Assembly (NCBI GenBank): GCA_913041495.1
Contig: CAJWHT010000015.1
Location: forward strand, 1-51,345
Direction of reading: 5' to 3'
DNA length: 51,345 nucleotides
Origin: an uncultured Desulfobacteraceae bacterium
GTDB taxonomy: Bacteria > Desulfobacterota > Desulfobacteria > Desulfobacterales > Desulfobacteraceae
Both the position numbers and the translations under genes were made by a program. The notes under the pieces were generated by a model, which made no database searches, was not told the DNA's origin, and saw nothing but the letters and a program-made list of their open reading frames with translations. The first letter of the stretch is position 1. Each line of letters opens with the position of its first letter. Below, piece after piece: positions 42,960 through 51,345 of this stretch.

Positions 42960-45361
42960 GCCGGATTCGATCCTTTTTTCTGGCCCCAGGGGGATTCTGC
43001 CAGCCAGATTTCAAGGTCTTCCTTGGGCTGGGGACGAGAGAAGAAATAGCCCTGGCCCAGGTCGCAACCATAGGCCTTGAGCATCTCCATGGATTCCAGG
43101 TCTTCCACGCCTTCGGCAATCACCGTGAGCCCCAGGTTATGGCCGAGTTCCACGGTGGAGCGGACGATGACGGCGTCTTCCGCATCTTTGGCCAGTTCCA
43201 GGACAAAGGATTTATCGATCTTGATCTCCTGGACGGGCAGTTTTTTCAAATAGGCCATGGAGGAGTAACCGGTACCGAAATCATCGATGGAGAGTTTGAT
43301 TCCCATCTGGTGGAGCTGTGTCAGCATGGACAGGGCCCTGTCCGGGTCCTGCATCATGGCCCCTTCGGTGATCTCCAGGATGAGCCAGTCCGGCGGCAGG
43401 CGGTATTTGGCCAGCAGGGCCGCCACCTTCTCCCTGAGTTTGGGGCTGAGCAGGTCTTTGGCAGAAATGTTCACGGCCACCTTAATCTCATATCCCTGCC
43501 GCCGAAAGTCTGCACAGGCTGAAACGGCCGTGCTCAGGCTGAAGTCGGTTATATGGTGGATGTTGCCGGTCTGTTCGGCCAGGGGGATGAACCCATCCGG
43601 GGGCATGAAGCCGTTTTCCGGGTGTATCCAGCGGATCAGAGCCTCCACATGGGTGATGCAGCCTTTTTTCAAAGATACTTTTGGCTGGTAGTACAGCACG
43701 AATTCATTGTTCTGGATACCGGTCCGCATTTCACTCATCAAAGAGAGGCGGGCCTTGGTATGGGGGTCCTGGGCAGGATCGTAAATCCAGTACCGGGCAG
43801 CGTGCCCGGCCCTTCGCGCCTGGTACATGGCGGCATCGGCCCGCTGCATCAGGCGTGTGGCGGTTTCCCCGTGGCAAGGATAGCAGGCCACCCCCAGGTG
43901 GGCACTGATATCCATGGTCACATCTTCCAGGGTAACCGGGGTTTTGAACCGCTCCAAAATGTCTTCCAGGGCCGGCCCCACATCATCCGGGCCAAGCGAG
44001 GGCAGCAGCAGGATAAACTCGTCACTGGCCAGGCGGGCCAGCATGTCCGATTTCTGAACGGCCCTGAGCAGCCGCCGGGAGATGTGCCGGATGGCCAGAT
44101 CTCCCACCTGGTGTCCCAGGGTATTGTTGATCTCCGCCAGACGGTCCACGCCGCAGAGCACCACGCAAAAGGACTTATCACCACCCCCGGCACGGCCAAT
44201 CATCTCATCCAGACGCTTTTCAAATGACAACCGGTTGGGCAGGCCGGTGAGGCTGTCGTGCCGGGCCTGGAAAAATATCTTTTTCTCCCGCTCTTTAATG
44301 CCGTCCATCATATGGTTGAACCCGTCGGCCAATCGTCCCAGTTCATCCATGCGGGCAACCGGCACGGGACTGTCATAATCTCCGGACTGGATACGGCCGG
44401 CGGCCACGGAAAGATCCCGTACCGGCCGGGTCACGCTGCCGGCAATCCAGATGGCAGCCCCCAAGGCAAGTATCAGGCTGAAAAGGGAGGTGCCCAGCAC
44501 CCAGAGCATCATGGCGCGGTAGGGGGCCATGGCCAGATCCAGGGAGTATTGAAGCAGGGCCATGGCCCGCTTGTCTCCGGCCCCGTTGTTCAGGGACTTG
44601 ACCAGGGTAACATAGGTGGTGCCGTTGCTCTCAATCCTTAAGGGGGTGTCCATGGGAATGGAGGACAGATCTGTTTCCCCGACGGTTTCCCGTAACGCCC
44701 CTGAAAACGTACTGCCCTTAAGCGCCATACGACCCTGGCCGGACATAAGCCCAAATGAGATGTCCAGGTCGAAGGGAGACTGGGATTTCAGGGCGGCGGC
44801 CAGGCCATCATCCATGGTCTGGCCAATGCCGATCCATGCAATGGGAATGGGGGCCAGTACCGGCACCACCGTGAATTCGTAGATCAAATCGTCCAAAATC
44901 ACAATGGAAACGGCCTGCCCTTCCAGGTCTGCCGTTTCGATCAGCGCTTCAAAGGGAAAAATGCGATCCCGGGTCGTCCTGTCAAAGGTGTCCGAAACGA
45001 TGTCGTTTTCCAGCGAGATCACCATGGCCCGGTCCCCGTCGATGCGGGTGATGAGGGAGTCCAGGGCCGACAGGATGGTGGGGCGGTCACTTGTGGCAAT
45101 GGCGGTTCTGAACCCGTAATCCGATGCCAGTATCCCGGCTTCCCTGGCCAGGTCATCGGCCCGGTCCGCCAGTTGCTGCCGGAAGGTGTGGGCGGTCCGC
45201 ACCAACTGGTTCTCGATCTGGGCCAGGGTGTTGGAAAGGGTGGTGCGGTAAACCGCCATGAACGTAAAGACCTGCAACCCGGTGATGAGCAAGGCAAAAA
45301 ACAGGATGAGCCTGAACCTGAAACTTTTGAAAACGGGTATGGATTCCAACTGGGTCTGCAT
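42956..45361 (-). CDS. Membrane EAL phosphodiesterase with degenerate GGDEF
   Basis: This 801-residue inner-membrane protein starts with a short cytoplasmic stretch and a membrane helix (about 15-40), then a periplasmic sensor region (about 42-280, Cache-like in layout), a second helix (about 285-310), HAMP, GGDEF (about 370-530) and EAL (about 545-790). The GGDEF signature reads ASDEF, so cyclase activity is unlikely. The EAL part has EALIRW, EITEGAMM, SIDDFGTGYS, KIDKSF and VIAEGVE, so c-di-GMP hydrolysis is expected. I chose the second ATG (45361) because GAGG is eight bases before it; ATG 45367 is the alternative. It sits between a cupredoxin and a porin gene, so the sensor may respond to a signal handled by these secreted proteins. 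Confidence 0.9.
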   Translation of the reverse strand: MQTQLESIPVFKSFRFRLILFFALLITGLQVFTFMAVYRTTLSNTLAQIENQLVRTAHTFRQQLADRADDLAREAGILASDYGFRTAIATSDRPTILSALDSLITRIDGDRAMVISLENDIVSDTFDRTTRDRIFPFEALIETADLEGQAVSIVILDDLIYEFTVVPVLAPIPIAWIGIGQTMDDGLAAALKSQSPFDLDISFGLMSGQGRMALKGSTFSGALRETVGETDLSSIPMDTPLRIESNGTTYVTLVKSLNNGAGDKRAMALLQYSLDLAMAPYRAMMLWVLGTSLFSLILALGAAIWIAGSVTRPVRDLSVAAGRIQSGDYDSPVPVARMDELGRLADGFNHMMDGIKEREKKIFFQARHDSLTGLPNRLSFEKRLDEMIGRAGGGDKSFCVVLCGVDRLAEINNTLGHQVGDLAIRHISRRLLRAVQKSDMLARLASDEFILLLPSLGPDDVGPALEDILERFKTPVTLEDVTMDISAHLGVACYPCHGETATRLMQRADAAMYQARRAGHAARYWIYDPAQDPHTKARLSLMSEMRTGIQNNEFVLYYQPKVSLKKGCITHVEALIRWIHPENGFMPPDGFIPLAEQTGNIHHITDFSLSTAVSACADFRRQGYEIKVAVNISAKDLLSPKLREKVAALLAKYRLPPDWLILEITEGAMMQDPDRALSMLTQLHQMGIKLSIDDFGTGYSSMAYLKKLPVQEIKIDKSFVLELAKDAEDAVIVRSTVELGHNLGLTVIAEGVEDLESMEMLKAYGCDLGQGYFFSRPQPKEDLEIWLAESPWGQKKGSNPA

Positions 45362-45378
45362 GTGCATGGCCTCAAGGC

Positions 45379-46050
45379 TTAATACGTTTTGTAGTTGTTC
45401 CGCCGATGCCGTTTTATGTTCCGTTTTTTCTTCAGGGGCAGCCGGATTTCCCGGGTAACAGTGCCGGTGGCCGGAATTTCCACGTCCTGGCTCACAGGCT
45501 TGCCTTTGAGCCGGGGGTGCCAGACCTGCATCTCATAGCTGCCGGGAGGCAGGACAGGGACAACGGCATTACCCTCGGCATCACTTTTGGCAAAGTAAGG
45601 GGTATCCGCCACATAGATATACCCCACCATCCAGTCATGGATATTGCATCCCAATACCACCACCCCCGGTTTGTCAAAGACCACGGCATTGGTTTCCTCT
45701 TTAGAGTAGAGTTTGAGTTCCATCATTTTGGGTTTGGAAAAGGAATAAACATGGTGACGGATATTGTCGCTGTTGGGAAACAGCACCCGGGTGCCGGTCC
45801 TCACCGGCAGTACATAGGGGACAAATTCCTTGTCCATTTGATCCATGACCGCTTCAGCCAACGGCTCCTGTGCAAAGGAGTTGGACGCATCTTTGGGAGT
45901 CAGACTCACCACGCCGTCTCCTGCAGCACCACCGTTGGCGTCCAGCAGGGTTACGGAAAATTCTCCTGCCTGGGCAGGCACGGCTGTCAGCAAGAAAATA
46001 CAGATACAAAAAACTATGACCCCCCTGGGGGCGGATCGCTGTTTTTTCAT
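45379..46050 (-). CDS. Secreted cupredoxin (plastocyanin/methylamine utilization-type)
   Basis: This 223-residue protein has a signal peptide (GVIVFCICIFLLTAVPAQAG). It has a plastocyanin-like fold with a plausible type 1 copper site, formed by a histidine in NIRHHVYSF and CNIHDWM in VVLGCNIHDWMVGYI (Cys-x2-His-x2-Met). A carboxypeptidase-like beta domain (NAVVPVLPPGSYEMQVWHP) follows, and the tail is very basic (KKKRNIKRHRRNN). NCBI-style annotation of related proteins is methylamine utilization protein, but no methylamine genes are here. The start at ATG 46050 has GAGGTG upstream. It leads an operon with the EAL and porin genes. Confidence 0.8.
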   Translation of the reverse strand: MKKQRSAPRGVIVFCICIFLLTAVPAQAGEFSVTLLDANGGAAGDGVVSLTPKDASNSFAQEPLAEAVMDQMDKEFVPYVLPVRTGTRVLFPNSDNIRHHVYSFSKPKMMELKLYSKEETNAVVFDKPGVVVLGCNIHDWMVGYIYVADTPYFAKSDAEGNAVVPVLPPGSYEMQVWHPRLKGKPVSQDVEIPATGTVTREIRLPLKKKRNIKRHRRNNYKTY

Positions 46051-46452
46051 GTGGCACCTCTTTATGGACAGAAGGATGACATGGTTAAACATAAATCCAA
46101 CGACGGACAAAAACAAGGGCCGACGGAAATTAAGGGGATGCGGCACTGTGGATGAGGTGGAAACCTGGCCTGGGGCTTCACTGACCTGCGCTGTGCCTCC
46201 GTTGCTGCAGTGCAGCCGGTGTATTTGGCCCTGCCGATTGAAGTATTTTTTTTGATTATTTGATTTTTTTTGTACTATTTAGGTATATTACTCTTAATAA
46301 TTATCTAACGTATGCCAAGCGAGTCTGATCCAAGTAGCAGGGTTGAAAAATTCGGGGGATTGTTTCGCCTTCTCCTTTTTCCAGAATCACCCCGGGTTCC
46401 CTGTCTATTTTTTTTGCTGTCTTTAATCTAAGTACAGCGGAAAGGAGATCCA
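46051..46452. other. Divergent intergenic region before the dual binding-protein gene
   Basis: These about 400 bases separate the cupredoxin gene (minus) from the DctP fusion (plus). The middle (46240-46310) is strongly A/T-rich and holds a candidate promoter. A GCTGCA-G-TGCAGC palindrome lies at 46204-46216 and could be a regulator site. No supported open frame is seen. Confidence 0.5.
46260..46289 (+). promoter_or_regulatory. Candidate promoter of the binding-protein/kinase operon
   Basis: TTGATT (46260-46265), an 18-base spacer and TATATT (46284-46289, five of six) precede the gene at 46453. They leave a leader of about 160 bases. The A/T-rich context makes chance matches more likely. Confidence 0.35.
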
Positions 46453-48642
46453 ATGGACATTAAAATTCGCAGCCACTTCATTTTCGTATTTGGCCTTATT
46501 GTCGCTTTGGCTATCGTGTATTTTCAAGGAGATTCCTGTGCGTCAGACCGCCGTCACGGTGCCCGGAGGGATCGACCGATACATCTTACTATGGGGCACA
46601 ACCTGAATCCCGGGACCGCGATGCACTGGGCAGCCAGTTTGTTTGCAAACGAAATATATCGGAAAACCCACGGTCGGATATCCATTGAGGTTTTTCCCAA
46701 CCAGGAACTGGGGACAGACCAGGAAATGGTGGAAATGGCGATTGCCGGAAACCTGGATATTATTTTAACGCCCACAGCCAAGCTAAGTGCCTATGTCCCT
46801 GCCATGCAGTTTGCCGACCTGCCCTTCTTATTCCCCTCTCCGGAGGCGGCATACGAGGTGCTGGACGGAGAACCCGGACAGCGTCTGCTGAAAAAACTTG
46901 ATGAATTCGGCTTAAAAGGGATAGCTTTCTGGAGCAACGGATTCAAACAGTTTACGGCGAACCGACCGATTCTGCGGCCGGATGATTTTCAGGGTCTCAA
47001 TATCCGTATTATGAAAAGCCGTATCATTGCTGACCAGTTTAAATCCATGGGAGCGAATCCCATTCCCATTGATTTTCACAAAACATACCAGGCGCTGGGG
47101 GACGGTATCGTGGACGGCCAGGAAAATCCACTTGTGGCAATTGCCGGCATGAAATTCTATGAGGTCCAGTCCCATTTGACCATCAGCAACCATGCCTTTC
47201 TCGGATATGTGCTTTCCTTCAATCAAAAACGCTTTCAGGCCCTTCCGGAACCGTTCCGAAAAACACTTGTGGCGACGGCGAAACAGATCACCCCTTTGCA
47301 GCGGATGGAAACGGAAAAAAAGGAAAAGGAATACCTGGATATCATCAGGCAGTCCGGATGCAAGATTACCGTGCTTACCAGCGCCCGCGAAAAACAATTT
47401 TTTATGGATTTGGCCTTTATCACCGATAAATACACAGACGTGATCGGCGATAACATCATGGACGGGGCCCAAAAAATCATCGGAAAGTACCGATGGGTTG
47501 ATCACGGGAACAACGATCCGGTGATCGGGTTGACAGCAGATTTCACCATGTCTTCACCCGCATCGGGACGGGCCATCAGAAACGGGCTGACCTTTGCCGT
47601 CAACCAGATTAACAAAAACGGTGGCGTGCTCGAAAAAAAACTGCGGGTTCGGGTTATGGATGACAGCGGAATTCCGTCCCGGACCCGCGCAAATATAGAA
47701 AAATTGAGCCGGATTCCTTCCCTTGTGGCTGTCATGTCCGGCAAAATCAGCGCCACCGTTCTGGCCTGCCTCGACTTGGTACACAGGGAACACATTCCGT
47801 TGCTCATCCCGTGGTCTTCGGCCACGGCCATTGTGGAAAACGGATATAATCCGAACTATGCTTTCAGGGTGTCGCTCCGGGATCGGGATGTGGGGCCTTT
47901 TCTTGTCTCCCATGCCCTTGAAAAATCCAACAAGGTTGCCCTTTTGCTCATCAATAACGAGTGGGGAAAGAGCAACGAAAGTGCCATGACCCGTGCACTT
48001 TTTGACCGAGGACTCAGGCCCGAAACCGTCCAATGGATTAATATGGGAACGATTTCAGCAATTCCTCAATTGACTCAGATCCGACAGTCCGGGGCCGGCG
48101 TAATCCTGCTTGCGGCCGATCCCGAAACGTCCATACTTGCCTTTAAAGGGATGACAGGCATAGATCTATCCCTGCCAATTGTGTCACATCACGGCATAAT
48201 AGGTGGCCGTTTCTGGCAGACGGCAGGGCCGCTGCTTTCAAAAATCCCATTGACCTTTATCCAATCATTTTCCGATACAGCCCGACTCAATACCCGACAA
48301 AAAGAGATTTTGAACAACTACCGGACCCTGCGTGCTATGAATCTGGCGGATACCATAATGGCACCTTCCGGGTTTGCCCATGCCCATGACCTTGCCCAAT
48401 TGCTGGCCCTCGCCATAAAGGCCGCCGGAAGTTTAAACCGGCCCGATATCAGAAATGCCATGGAGAAGATTGACCGGTATCCGGGCCTGGTGAAAGCGTA
48501 TGTCCGCCCCTTTAACAGGGGGCGGCATGAAGGACTGACGCCTGAGGACTATTTTCTTTGCCGGTATGATGCTGCCGGCCGTATTATAAGATTAGATCCG
48601 GAAGAACAAAATCAGCAGGGGGAAATGGTAAAAACACCCTAA
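46453..48642 (+). CDS. Fusion of TRAP DctP-type and ABC type-1 solute-binding domains
   Basis: This 729-residue exported protein has an N-terminal signal segment (about 8-30) and AAAGGAGAT as ribosome-binding site. Residues of about 42-350 are a DctP-type TRAP binding domain. GHNLNPGTAMHWAASLFANE, FPNQELGTDQEMVEMAIAG, GLNIRIMKSRIIADQFKSMG and DGQENPLVAI are typical. From about residue 355 a Leu/Ile/Val-type periplasmic binding protein fold follows (DPVIGLTADF, GLTFAVNQINKNGGV, VALLLINNEWGKSN, PSGFAHAHDLAQLL). These are two unrelated folds in one chain. No permease genes are near; the next gene is a sensor kinase. A sensory role that presents two kinds of ligand to the kinase is therefore more likely than transport. 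Confidence 0.85.
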   Translation: MDIKIRSHFIFVFGLIVALAIVYFQGDSCASDRRHGARRDRPIHLTMGHNLNPGTAMHWAASLFANEIYRKTHGRISIEVFPNQELGTDQEMVEMAIAGNLDIILTPTAKLSAYVPAMQFADLPFLFPSPEAAYEVLDGEPGQRLLKKLDEFGLKGIAFWSNGFKQFTANRPILRPDDFQGLNIRIMKSRIIADQFKSMGANPIPIDFHKTYQALGDGIVDGQENPLVAIAGMKFYEVQSHLTISNHAFLGYVLSFNQKRFQALPEPFRKTLVATAKQITPLQRMETEKKEKEYLDIIRQSGCKITVLTSAREKQFFMDLAFITDKYTDVIGDNIMDGAQKIIGKYRWVDHGNNDPVIGLTADFTMSSPASGRAIRNGLTFAVNQINKNGGVLEKKLRVRVMDDSGIPSRTRANIEKLSRIPSLVAVMSGKISATVLACLDLVHREHIPLLIPWSSATAIVENGYNPNYAFRVSLRDRDVGPFLVSHALEKSNKVALLLINNEWGKSNESAMTRALFDRGLRPETVQWINMGTISAIPQLTQIRQSGAGVILLAADPETSILAFKGMTGIDLSLPIVSHHGIIGGRFWQTAGPLLSKIPLTFIQSFSDTARLNTRQKEILNNYRTLRAMNLADTIMAPSGFAHAHDLAQLLALAIKAAGSLNRPDIRNAMEKIDRYPGLVKAYVRPFNRGRHEGLTPEDYFLCRYDAAGRIIRLDPEEQNQQGEMVKTP

Positions 48643-48660
48643 GGAGGATGTTTAATTCCA

Positions 48661-51345
48661 GTGGAAAAAAAAAGACAACGGGGGCTTAAAGAGAGGCTCG
48701 CATTGCAGTTGTCCAGTTTCATGGGGATTGCGCTGCTTATCCTTACCATTGCTGCGGTTGTTCTATTCTCATATCACTATCTTAGCATGGTGAGAACCAA
48801 CCTGATTCATACGGCAGAAGACCGTCTTGCAGAACTGGAACGGGTGTTTGCAAATTCGGTGGAGGATATCCGCCTGCTGAGTACCAACGCCCTGGTTGTA
48901 AACAGCATTGTTGACGTTCAGGGCCGACAAAGCTATCTTCCTGGAATCATAACTGATTTTAACCGAAAAAAAATGGTGCGGGCCAGCGGGATTACCGACT
49001 TCAACGGTAGCTTGATTTATAGTTCGGACCCTAAGTTGGAACATCGTATCGATAAACGGCAGATGATACGGAGTCTGTCCACCGGAAATCCTGTTTTTTA
49101 TTACCATGAAAAAAGCCGCCAAGTGATTTTCATCCATCCGATATTTTTCTATGACACGCCTCAGGGGGTGCTGGTGGTTGCACTCAGTCTCGGCCAGAGC
49201 CTGAAAATGATTTCCCCTCTGACACCCTGGACATACTTCCGGCTGTCCAGCGGAGACCGGGAGGTGATTGCCCTTAACCACCAGCATGACAGATCATTTC
49301 TGGTACTCAGTGTTGCAGCAAAGGATTCGCTGGCACTATTGAATACGCTTGATATTCGTCTTGAGACAGGGGTGCTGTGGACCTACTATTTCAGAATGCT
49401 GGCTGGCCCCACATCACTTTTGCTGGCTTTAGGTTTGGGGGTTGTTATCGGTGCAGTGCTGCTGGCCCGCCGGGTGGGTAGCAATATTGCCAGGCCGATT
49501 CTGACCCTGTGTGAACGGGTGAAGTATAGTGACCTGTCCGGGGTGGTGCGGTGCAGCCCTATCGGCACCAATGACGAACTCGAGGACCTTGCGGAAATTT
49601 TCGACCGGAAGGCCACGGAACTTCTGGCTTCAAACAAAAAGCTTCTTTTATACCAGTTGGAGCTTGAACATAAAATTGCACGGAGCACTCAGGAATTGCG
49701 GGATAAAAACGAGACGCTCAAAAAAGAAGCGGCTGAGCGGCTAAACGCAGAAAACTCAGCCCGGGAGCGGGAACATCATCTGCGCACGATTATTGAAAAC
49801 GTACCTGCCTTGATCGCCTATGTGGACCGAGAAGAAAAATATGTGTTTTATAATGATAATTACAGGAAACTGTCCGGAACCGGTGTAGATGACCTAACGG
49901 GCAGAAGGATCCGGGAAGTCATGAAAAAAAAGATCTATGCCCGGATTAAAACGCAGATTCAAACCGCCCTTGCCGGAACGCCGGTGGCTTTTGAGATCAA
50001 AAGGGAGGGAAAAAAAGGGCAAGCCCACCTTGCAGCCAATTATGTCCCCCACATTGTTGACGGGCAGGTGGCTGGATTCATAGCGCTACTGGTGGATATC
50101 ACCCAACACAAACAACTCGAAAAGGATCTCTGGGATGCAAAAATGGAGGCGGAACGGGCCAATCAGGCAAAAAGCGACTTTTTAGCGAATATGAGTCACG
50201 AGATCAGGACGCCCATGAATGCAATTATCGGCATGAGCCATCTGGTTCTTCGGACCGACCTGAATCCGAAACAGCGTGAGTATCTGGATAGAATAGATGT
50301 CGCGGCCCATTCCCTTTTATCCATTATCAACGACATCCTTGATTTTTCCAAGATTGAGGCCGGAAAACTGGCGATTGAATCCACCCGGTTCTGCCTGGAT
50401 GAGGTGGTAGAGGATGTCATCGGCCTGTCCATGGAAAAGGCGGCCCAAAATGGGGTGGAAATATTTTATACCGTTGATCCCCAGGTGCCTGCAGTGCTGC
50501 TGGGTGATCCGGTGCGCATCGGTCAGGCCTTGAATAACCTGGTGAGCAATGCCGCCAAATTTACCCATCAAGGAGAAATCAACGTCACAGCAAAATTGAA
50601 GGAGAAAAACAAAAAAAACGTGGTTATAGAATTCCTGGTGACAGATACGGGCATTGGGATGACAGAATCACAGGTGGCCGGCCTGTTTGAAAAATTCAGC
50701 CAGGCAGATTCCTCTACAACCCGTAAGTACGGAGGAACCGGACTGGGATTGGCCATTACCCGTCAGTTGGTAACCTTGATGGGAGGCGTTATCGGTGTAG
50801 AAACCGCTCCTGAAAAAGGGGCACGATTCACATTCACCGTAACAACCGGGTGTGAAGACCCGGAGAATGAAAAGCGGATGCCCGTGCTTCCCGCTGATTT
50901 AAAATACTTGAACGCTCTTTTGGTCAGCAGGATCCCAGGGCTTCTCACAAGGGTGGGACAAATGCTGGAATCCCTTTCCTTCAATGTGGTCTCCACAGAC
51001 TCGCTGTTGTCATCCCTGGAAGGGGTGAATGAGGATAGATCACTGCCCTGGGATATTATTTTTATGGATGATGCTGATACCCATGCGGTTGAAGATATTG
51101 CCCGGATTAAAAACAGCCCTGTGGTGGTCATGCCCCTTATTACCCGGTACCAGGAGGTGGAACGCATGATTCAGGGCCACCCCAGGGCCGGCATCATCGT
51201 CAGGCCATTCACCCCATCGGGGTTGTTCAATACGATTGTCCAGGTGCTTGGTTATGAGCAGATGAAGATCAAAAGACGGGCAGCCAGAGGACGGGAAGGC
51301 CCCAACCCCATGAATACTGTCAAAGGGGCAAAGGTGCTGCTGGTG
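48661..51345 (+). CDS. Hybrid sensor histidine kinase, 3' end outside window
   Basis: An open frame from GTG 48661 (VEKKRQRGLKERL) continues through the right edge, giving 895 visible residues. AAGGAGG at 48641-48647, overlapping the stop of the fusion gene, is the ribosome-binding site, though 13 bases away. Domains in order: first membrane helix (about 18-37), periplasmic sensor (38-240), second helix (about 250-275), HAMP-like and coiled coil, PAS (375-480), HisKA with SHEIRTP (H513) and HATPase with DTGIGM and GGTGLGLA (about 690). A receiver-like domain lacking the DD pair and the lysine (748-865) follows. A further domain begins at KGAKVLLV and is cut off. It is encoded directly after the dual binding protein, its likely periplasmic partner. 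Confidence 0.9.
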   Translation, partial: MEKKRQRGLKERLALQLSSFMGIALLILTIAAVVLFSYHYLSMVRTNLIHTAEDRLAELERVFANSVEDIRLLSTNALVVNSIVDVQGRQSYLPGIITDFNRKKMVRASGITDFNGSLIYSSDPKLEHRIDKRQMIRSLSTGNPVFYYHEKSRQVIFIHPIFFYDTPQGVLVVALSLGQSLKMISPLTPWTYFRLSSGDREVIALNHQHDRSFLVLSVAAKDSLALLNTLDIRLETGVLWTYYFRMLAGPTSLLLALGLGVVIGAVLLARRVGSNIARPILTLCERVKYSDLSGVVRCSPIGTNDELEDLAEIFDRKATELLASNKKLLLYQLELEHKIARSTQELRDKNETLKKEAAERLNAENSAREREHHLRTIIENVPALIAYVDREEKYVFYNDNYRKLSGTGVDDLTGRRIREVMKKKIYARIKTQIQTALAGTPVAFEIKREGKKGQAHLAANYVPHIVDGQVAGFIALLVDITQHKQLEKDLWDAKMEAERANQAKSDFLANMSHEIRTPMNAIIGMSHLVLRTDLNPKQREYLDRIDVAAHSLLSIINDILDFSKIEAGKLAIESTRFCLDEVVEDVIGLSMEKAAQNGVEIFYTVDPQVPAVLLGDPVRIGQALNNLVSNAAKFTHQGEINVTAKLKEKNKKNVVIEFLVTDTGIGMTESQVAGLFEKFSQADSSTTRKYGGTGLGLAITRQLVTLMGGVIGVETAPEKGARFTFTVTTGCEDPENEKRMPVLPADLKYLNALLVSRIPGLLTRVGQMLESLSFNVVSTDSLLSSLEGVNEDRSLPWDIIFMDDADTHAVEDIARIKNSPVVVMPLITRYQEVERMIQGHPRAGIIVRPFTPSGLFNTIVQVLGYEQMKIKRRAARGREGPNPMNTVKGAKVLLV

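Noticed and set aside
41868-43049. 393-codon plus-strand frame opposite the porin and EAL genes
   Set aside because: It is antisense to two recognisable coding sequences, has no ribosome-binding site or domain, and shows the composition of a shadow frame.
48648-48690. ATG at 48648 as kinase start
   Set aside because: Its frame ends after 13 codons; only the GTG at 48661 opens the kinase frame.
1-51345. tRNA, rRNA, CRISPR, transposase or prophage genes
   Set aside because: None were recognised by eye on either strand. A tRNAscan or Rfam search could still find small RNAs that I cannot see.

Overview
The window looks like a chromosomal segment of a Gram-negative, probably anaerobic deltaproteobacterium, and most likely a sulfate reducer of the Desulfobacterales type. 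This is inferred from gene content, not from a marker gene. The clues are an in-frame UGA read as selenocysteine in an ArsC-like protein, a TRAP-type binding protein next to a hybrid histidine kinase, many c-di-GMP and cAMP signalling genes, and outer-membrane beta-barrels. No rRNA, tRNA, CRISPR array, phage or insertion sequence was recognised, and most genes are intact.

Layout. (1) 1-2250: the start of an unknown gene, a PLP-dependent aspartate/glutamate decarboxylase (panP-like) with its own promoter, and a convergent selenoprotein whose N-terminus lies beyond a UGA codon. (2) 2388-8333: a six-gene operon of a TetR repressor, a LolA-like periplasmic protein, two FtsX/MacB-type permeases, a LolD-like ATPase and an outer-membrane beta-barrel. 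A perfect TetR-type palindrome sits between the -35 and -10 boxes. (3) 8391-10872: threonine ammonia-lyase and a secreted solute-binding-like protein. (4) 10951-22846: a signalling region with EAL-CBS-GGDEF, HDOD, class I adenylate cyclase, pseudo-receiver/TPR, GAF, universal stress protein, class III cyclase and STAS genes. Interspersed are an ABM monooxygenase-like protein, a CitE-like CoA-ester lyase and a DsbC/G-like thiol protein.

(5) 23132-41408: a sugar-storage region. A sucrose operon (PfkB kinase, sucrose-phosphate synthase with a HAD phosphatase domain, sucrose phosphorylase) is followed by a stand-alone CBM48 protein and glycogen phosphorylase. Facing them are a GH13-GH133 fused debranching enzyme, a second phosphorylase of a different subfamily, glycogen synthase and a eukaryote-like (GH13_8) branching enzyme. 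Together these can make and degrade sucrose and glycogen, sharing glucose-1-phosphate. No ADP-glucose pyrophosphorylase is present in the window.

(6) 41655-46050: an operon of a secreted cupredoxin, a membrane EAL protein with a degenerate GGDEF, and a porin-like barrel. (7) 46453-51345: a protein that fuses a TRAP DctP-type domain to an ABC type-1 binding domain, followed by a hybrid histidine kinase that runs off the window. This looks like a dual-ligand periplasmic sensor.

The strongest candidates for something new are the DctP/type-1 fusion with its kinase, the TetR-controlled LolA/ABC/barrel operon, the selenoprotein, and the fused debranching enzyme within the combined sucrose-glycogen locus.
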